Source: an uncultured Oribacterium sp.
Lineage (GTDB): Bacteria; Bacillota; Clostridia; Lachnospirales; Lachnospiraceae
Length of the DNA stretch: 8,212 nucleotides
Assembly: GCA_934279105.1 (NCBI GenBank)
Contig: CAKQWR010000088.1
Span: 1-8,212 of the forward strand
Reading direction: 5' to 3'
Part shown: piece after piece, positions 6,034-8,212 of the stretch
Numbering within the stretch: the first letter of the stretch is position 1
Layout: each line of letters opens with the position of its first letter
Made by a program: the position numbers and the translations under genes
The notes under the pieces: model-generated
What the model was told of the DNA's origin: nothing
The model's input: only the letters and a program-made list of their open reading frames with translations
The model's database searches: none

Positions 6034-7908
6034 TCAGAACTGATTGTAAAGGAACGGAGTGTAGCTTGCACCGACCATCGAGACGATGGAAAGCGCGAGA
6101 AGCACGAGCATCAGGAGGATGCGGAGACCGTAGTACATACCCTCACTCCGGCGACGGGCCTCGGTGCTCTTCGTGATGCGGCGGTTCAGTCGTGTCGCGA
6201 CACGCTCGTGATTCTCCGCGTCTTCCTCCTCGAGACCTTCGATGCTTGCGTCGAGGCGCTGTACCTGCTGGTCGATTTCGGTTTCCTTCTGGTAACGCGC
6301 TTTTTCGAGTGCAAGCTGCTGCTTTTCACGTGCCTCTCGCTGGAGACTTGCATCATAACGCGCACGAAGCTTCGCCGCGAGGCACTTACTCAGTGGTGTA
6401 CAGGCAATGATGGCAAACATCAGGAAGAACAGATTGCTACGGAGTATCAGAAGCTCGGACGCATCGACCATCGCACGCCGACTCATAAAAAACATCGTGC
6501 GAAGCACCTCGCACAGGACACGGAAATCACTGAAGCGGAACAGCACCCAGCCGAAGAACACGACGATCAGTGTGTAGATATGACCGAACGCACGCGTGAG
6601 GCGCATCGCCAAAGACGGACGCATCGCCTGATCGGCGTGTTTCATATCTACCGTTGAACGTACATCCGGCGCGATGCTTTCTGCTGCGACCCGCGCATCG
6701 ATCATCTCCACCACGCTCGCATCTTCTCTTGCTTTCTGGAATTTCTTCACGACATTCTCGATTGCGATAAAGACGAAATAATAAAGTCCCCAAAGGATAA
6801 AATTCCAGCTGCTGCCATGCCAGAAGCCGGTCAGCGCCCAGACCGCAAGCAGATTCAGCATCAGGCGTCCGGTCGATACACGATTTCCGCCCAGCGGAAT
6901 GTATACATAATCCCGGAAGAAACGGCTCAGCGAAATGTGCCAGCGCCGCCAGAAGTCACGCACAGAAACCGCGATATATGGATAGTTGAAATTTTCCGGA
7001 TAGTGGAAGCCGATCATCTGACCGAGGCCGAGCGCCATGTCCGAATAGGCAGAGAAATCGAGATACAGCTGCAGCATATAGCAGAGTGCGCCGAGATACG
7101 CACCACTCACAGAGAAGGTGGTATTGCCCGCCAGCGGGAGAAAGGTTTCCGCGAGCGTTCCGAGATGATCCGCGAGCACCGTCTTCTTCGCGAGACCTAC
7201 CGTGAACCGCCAGAGCCCATCTGCCATATCGTCCGTACTGCATGTCCGATGGTCCATCTCCTCGGCCATCTCGCCGAAGCGCGTGATCGGTCCCTGCGCG
7301 ACCTGATGGAAGGTCACGGTATAGAGCAGCACATGGAAGAAATCGCCCGGCTCCGTCTTTTTCATATAGACATCAGCGACATAACTGATCAGCTTAAATA
7401 TATAGAAGGAAATGCCAAGTGGGAGGCCAATGCTTACGAAATACGCGTAGATGGCCGACGCCGCACCCGTCGTGGCACCGCCACCTGTAGCTCCGCTGCC
7501 TGCATCGGCCGAAAACAAATGTCGGCAGATCGGCGTTGCGAGTTTATAGCACAGAAGCACCGCAATCAGCAGCACGAGTGCGAGGATCATCCAGCCACGT
7601 GCTCGCTTCTGCCCCTCGACACGGATTCGCTCTGCATCCGGACTCTGGAAATCATCATCACCCTCCTGATAGTCCGGATTTTCCGAGGCCGCAAACTGAA
7701 GCGCCTGCCCGATACGCTGCCCGATAAACCAGGCGATCGCCGTCATCATGATAAGAAGCGCAAGGTTTGAAAATCCGGCGAAGGCATAAAAAATCAGTGA
7801 AAAGATCAGCAGTACGAGGTTTTTCCGCTTATTTCCGCGCACAAACATAGAACCGATCATGAAAACCGGCAGAAACAGCGCTATGAAAATCAAACTCGAA
7901 AAGCTCAT
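6034..7908 (-). CDS. MBOAT-family O-acyltransferase, AlgI/DltB-like, with large insertions
   Basis: A multi-pass membrane acyltransferase predicted to move acyl (often acetyl) groups across the membrane for transfer to an extracytoplasmic glycan. Key MBOAT features are present: PITRF (207-211), LYLDFSAYSDMALGLGQMIGF (281-301), NFNYPY (306-311), RDFWRRWHISLSRFFRDYVYIPLGG (317-341, with H324), and TGFWHGSSWNFILWG (360-374) with the catalytic-type H364. At 624 residues it is about 100-150 longer than usual AlgI-like proteins. The surplus lies in an acidic loop (about 66-106), a Gly/Ala/Thr-rich loop (about 133-150), a charged segment (about 388-432) and a predicted coiled coil (about 515-590) before the last membrane helix. 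The start at 7908 follows GTGAGG with a 5-nt gap and an extended -10 promoter. It is the first gene of a likely operon with the DHHW protein. Confidence 0.9.
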   Translation of the reverse strand: MSFSSLIFIALFLPVFMIGSMFVRGNKRKNLVLLIFSLIFYAFAGFSNLALLIMMTAIAWFIGQRIGQALQFAASENPDYQEGDDDFQSPDAERIRVEGQKRARGWMILALVLLIAVLLCYKLATPICRHLFSADAGSGATGGGATTGAASAIYAYFVSIGLPLGISFYIFKLISYVADVYMKKTEPGDFFHVLLYTVTFHQVAQGPITRFGEMAEEMDHRTCSTDDMADGLWRFTVGLAKKTVLADHLGTLAETFLPLAGNTTFSVSGAYLGALCYMLQLYLDFSAYSDMALGLGQMIGFHYPENFNYPYIAVSVRDFWRRWHISLSRFFRDYVYIPLGGNRVSTGRLMLNLLAVWALTGFWHGSSWNFILWGLYYFVFIAIENVVKKFQKAREDASVVEMIDARVAAESIAPDVRSTVDMKHADQAMRPSLAMRLTRAFGHIYTLIVVFFGWVLFRFSDFRVLCEVLRTMFFMSRRAMVDASELLILRSNLFFLMFAIIACTPLSKCLAAKLRARYDASLQREAREKQQLALEKARYQKETEIDQQVQRLDASIEGLEEEDAENHERVATRLNRRITKSTEARRRSEGMYYGLRILLMLVLLALSIVSMVGASYTPFLYNQF

Positions 7909-7937
7909 AAAAACCTCACATCACTATGAATCAAGGT

Positions 7938-7946
7938 ATTATAACA
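7938..7946 (-). promoter_or_regulatory. Extended -10 promoter of the MBOAT-DHHW operon
   Basis: The minus strand reads TGTTATAAT: a perfect TATAAT (7943-7938) with the TGn extension (7946-7944). The predicted start is near 7931, about 22 nt before the MBOAT ATG. At the proper distance for a -35 box there is only GC-rich sequence with no match. A TTGACA occurs at 7957-7952 but only 8 bp from the -10, too close to pair with it. Confidence 0.6.
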
Positions 7947-7986
7947 TAGACTGTCAAGTATGGCGCGAAAAAGCACGGAATTTCGT

Positions 7987-8026
7987 GGGCACGGTGGAAT
8001 GCGGGGGCAGGCCGGGGCCGGAGGGG
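7987..8026 (+). other. G-rich patch upstream of the operon promoter
   Basis: The plus strand carries four G-runs of three or more: 7987-7989, 8003-8007, 8014-8017 and 8023-8026. The gaps between them are 13, 6 and 5 nt and contain further GG pairs. This is a borderline G-quadruplex arrangement because the first loop is long. It stands out against the AT-rich promoter next to it. No gene was recognised in 7909-8212. Confidence 0.35.
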
Positions 8027-8041
8027 AAGCATCAGAAGCCA

Positions 8042-8203
8042 TACGAAGAAACCGTGAAAAGTCAGAATGGGCCTCTTTAGAACCAGTTGGAGAACATTTC
8101 CTCAGCATCCTCCGCAACACGGCGTTTCCATCACGGACACGCCGTCGTTTGCGGAGGACCTACTGGTACTTAGAGGCCCATTCCAGACTTTATCGGTTTC
8201 GTA
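8042..8203. repeat. Long (~160 bp) imperfect palindrome
   Basis: Matched arms, from outside inward: TACGAA/TTCGTA (8042-8047, 8198-8203), ACCG/CGGT (8051-8054, 8194-8197), AAAGTC/GACTTT (8058-8063, 8186-8191), a perfect 12-bp GAATGGGCCTCT/AGAGGCCCATTC (8065-8076, 8172-8183), ACCAG/CTGGT (8082-8086, 8163-8167), TCCTCCGCAA/TTGCGGAGGA (8108-8117, 8149-8158) and ACGGCGT/ACGCCGT (8119-8125, 8139-8145). About 50 bp are paired around a 5-nt tip (ATCAC). The left arm has an extra ~17 nt (8091-8107) without counterpart. It could be a mobile palindromic element (MITE-like), a structured RNA, or the terminator region of a gene beyond the window. The window ends 9 bases after it, so flanking duplications cannot be judged. 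Confidence 0.75.
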
Positions 8204-8212
8204 GTACTGTGC

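Noticed and set aside
6817..7770. 317-codon plus-strand open frame opposite the MBOAT gene
   Set aside because: It is a charged antisense shadow; the minus strand carries the unmistakable MBOAT motifs.
7905..8120. 71-codon minus-strand frame upstream of the MBOAT gene
   Set aside because: It starts inside the long palindrome, runs through the G-rich patch and the promoter, overlaps the MBOAT start and is low-complexity Pro/Arg/Ser; no ribosome site was seen.
8042..8203. 6S RNA, retron msr-msd or integron attC site
   Set aside because: No large symmetrical open bubble as in 6S, no reverse transcriptase gene in view, and no attC-type R boxes at the ends; kept only as an unassigned palindrome.

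Overview
All five genes in this window lie on the minus strand. They look like chromosomal DNA of an anaerobic, fermentative low-to-mid-GC Firmicute, most plausibly a Lachnospiraceae-type Clostridium relative. The reasons are AGGAG-type ribosome binding sites, a clostridial-style bifunctional AdhE, candidate Rex operators, and an MBOAT/DHHW pair of the kind common in gut Firmicutes. This placement is inferred from protein style only, because no taxonomic marker is present.

In transcriptional order (high to low coordinates): 7909-8212 is an intergenic stretch holding a ~160-bp imperfect palindrome that nearly reaches the window edge, a G-rich patch, and an extended -10 promoter. From that promoter run an AlgI/DltB-like MBOAT O-acyltransferase (7908-6034) and a membrane-anchored DHHW/AlgX-like SGNH protein (5926-4475). 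Together they form a probable two-gene operon for acylating an extracytoplasmic glycan. Both proteins carry unusual hydrophilic insertions. Next comes murA (4337-3042), the first committed enzyme of peptidoglycan precursor synthesis, with its own sigma70-type promoter. A 163-nt gap with three consecutive hairpins leads to an ArsB/NhaD-type ion-transporter superfamily permease (2878-1598). Last is adhE (1402 to beyond base 1), the bifunctional acetaldehyde/alcohol dehydrogenase. Its first 467 residues are present, and the cut falls just where the alcohol dehydrogenase half should begin.

The genes do not form one pathway. MurA and the MBOAT/DHHW pair both concern the cell envelope, the permease is ion transport, and AdhE is fermentative NADH disposal. 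The clearest regulatory architecture is in front of adhE: a near-consensus promoter (TTGACA, 17 bp, TATACT) overlapped by one Rex-like operator, with a second just downstream of the predicted transcription start. This suggests redox (NADH/NAD+) control.

I found no CRISPR array, tRNA, rRNA, insertion sequence or phage gene, and no system I would call clearly undescribed. The most open observations are the long palindrome at 8042-8203, the hairpin-rich leader of the permease, and the insertions in the acyltransferase pair.
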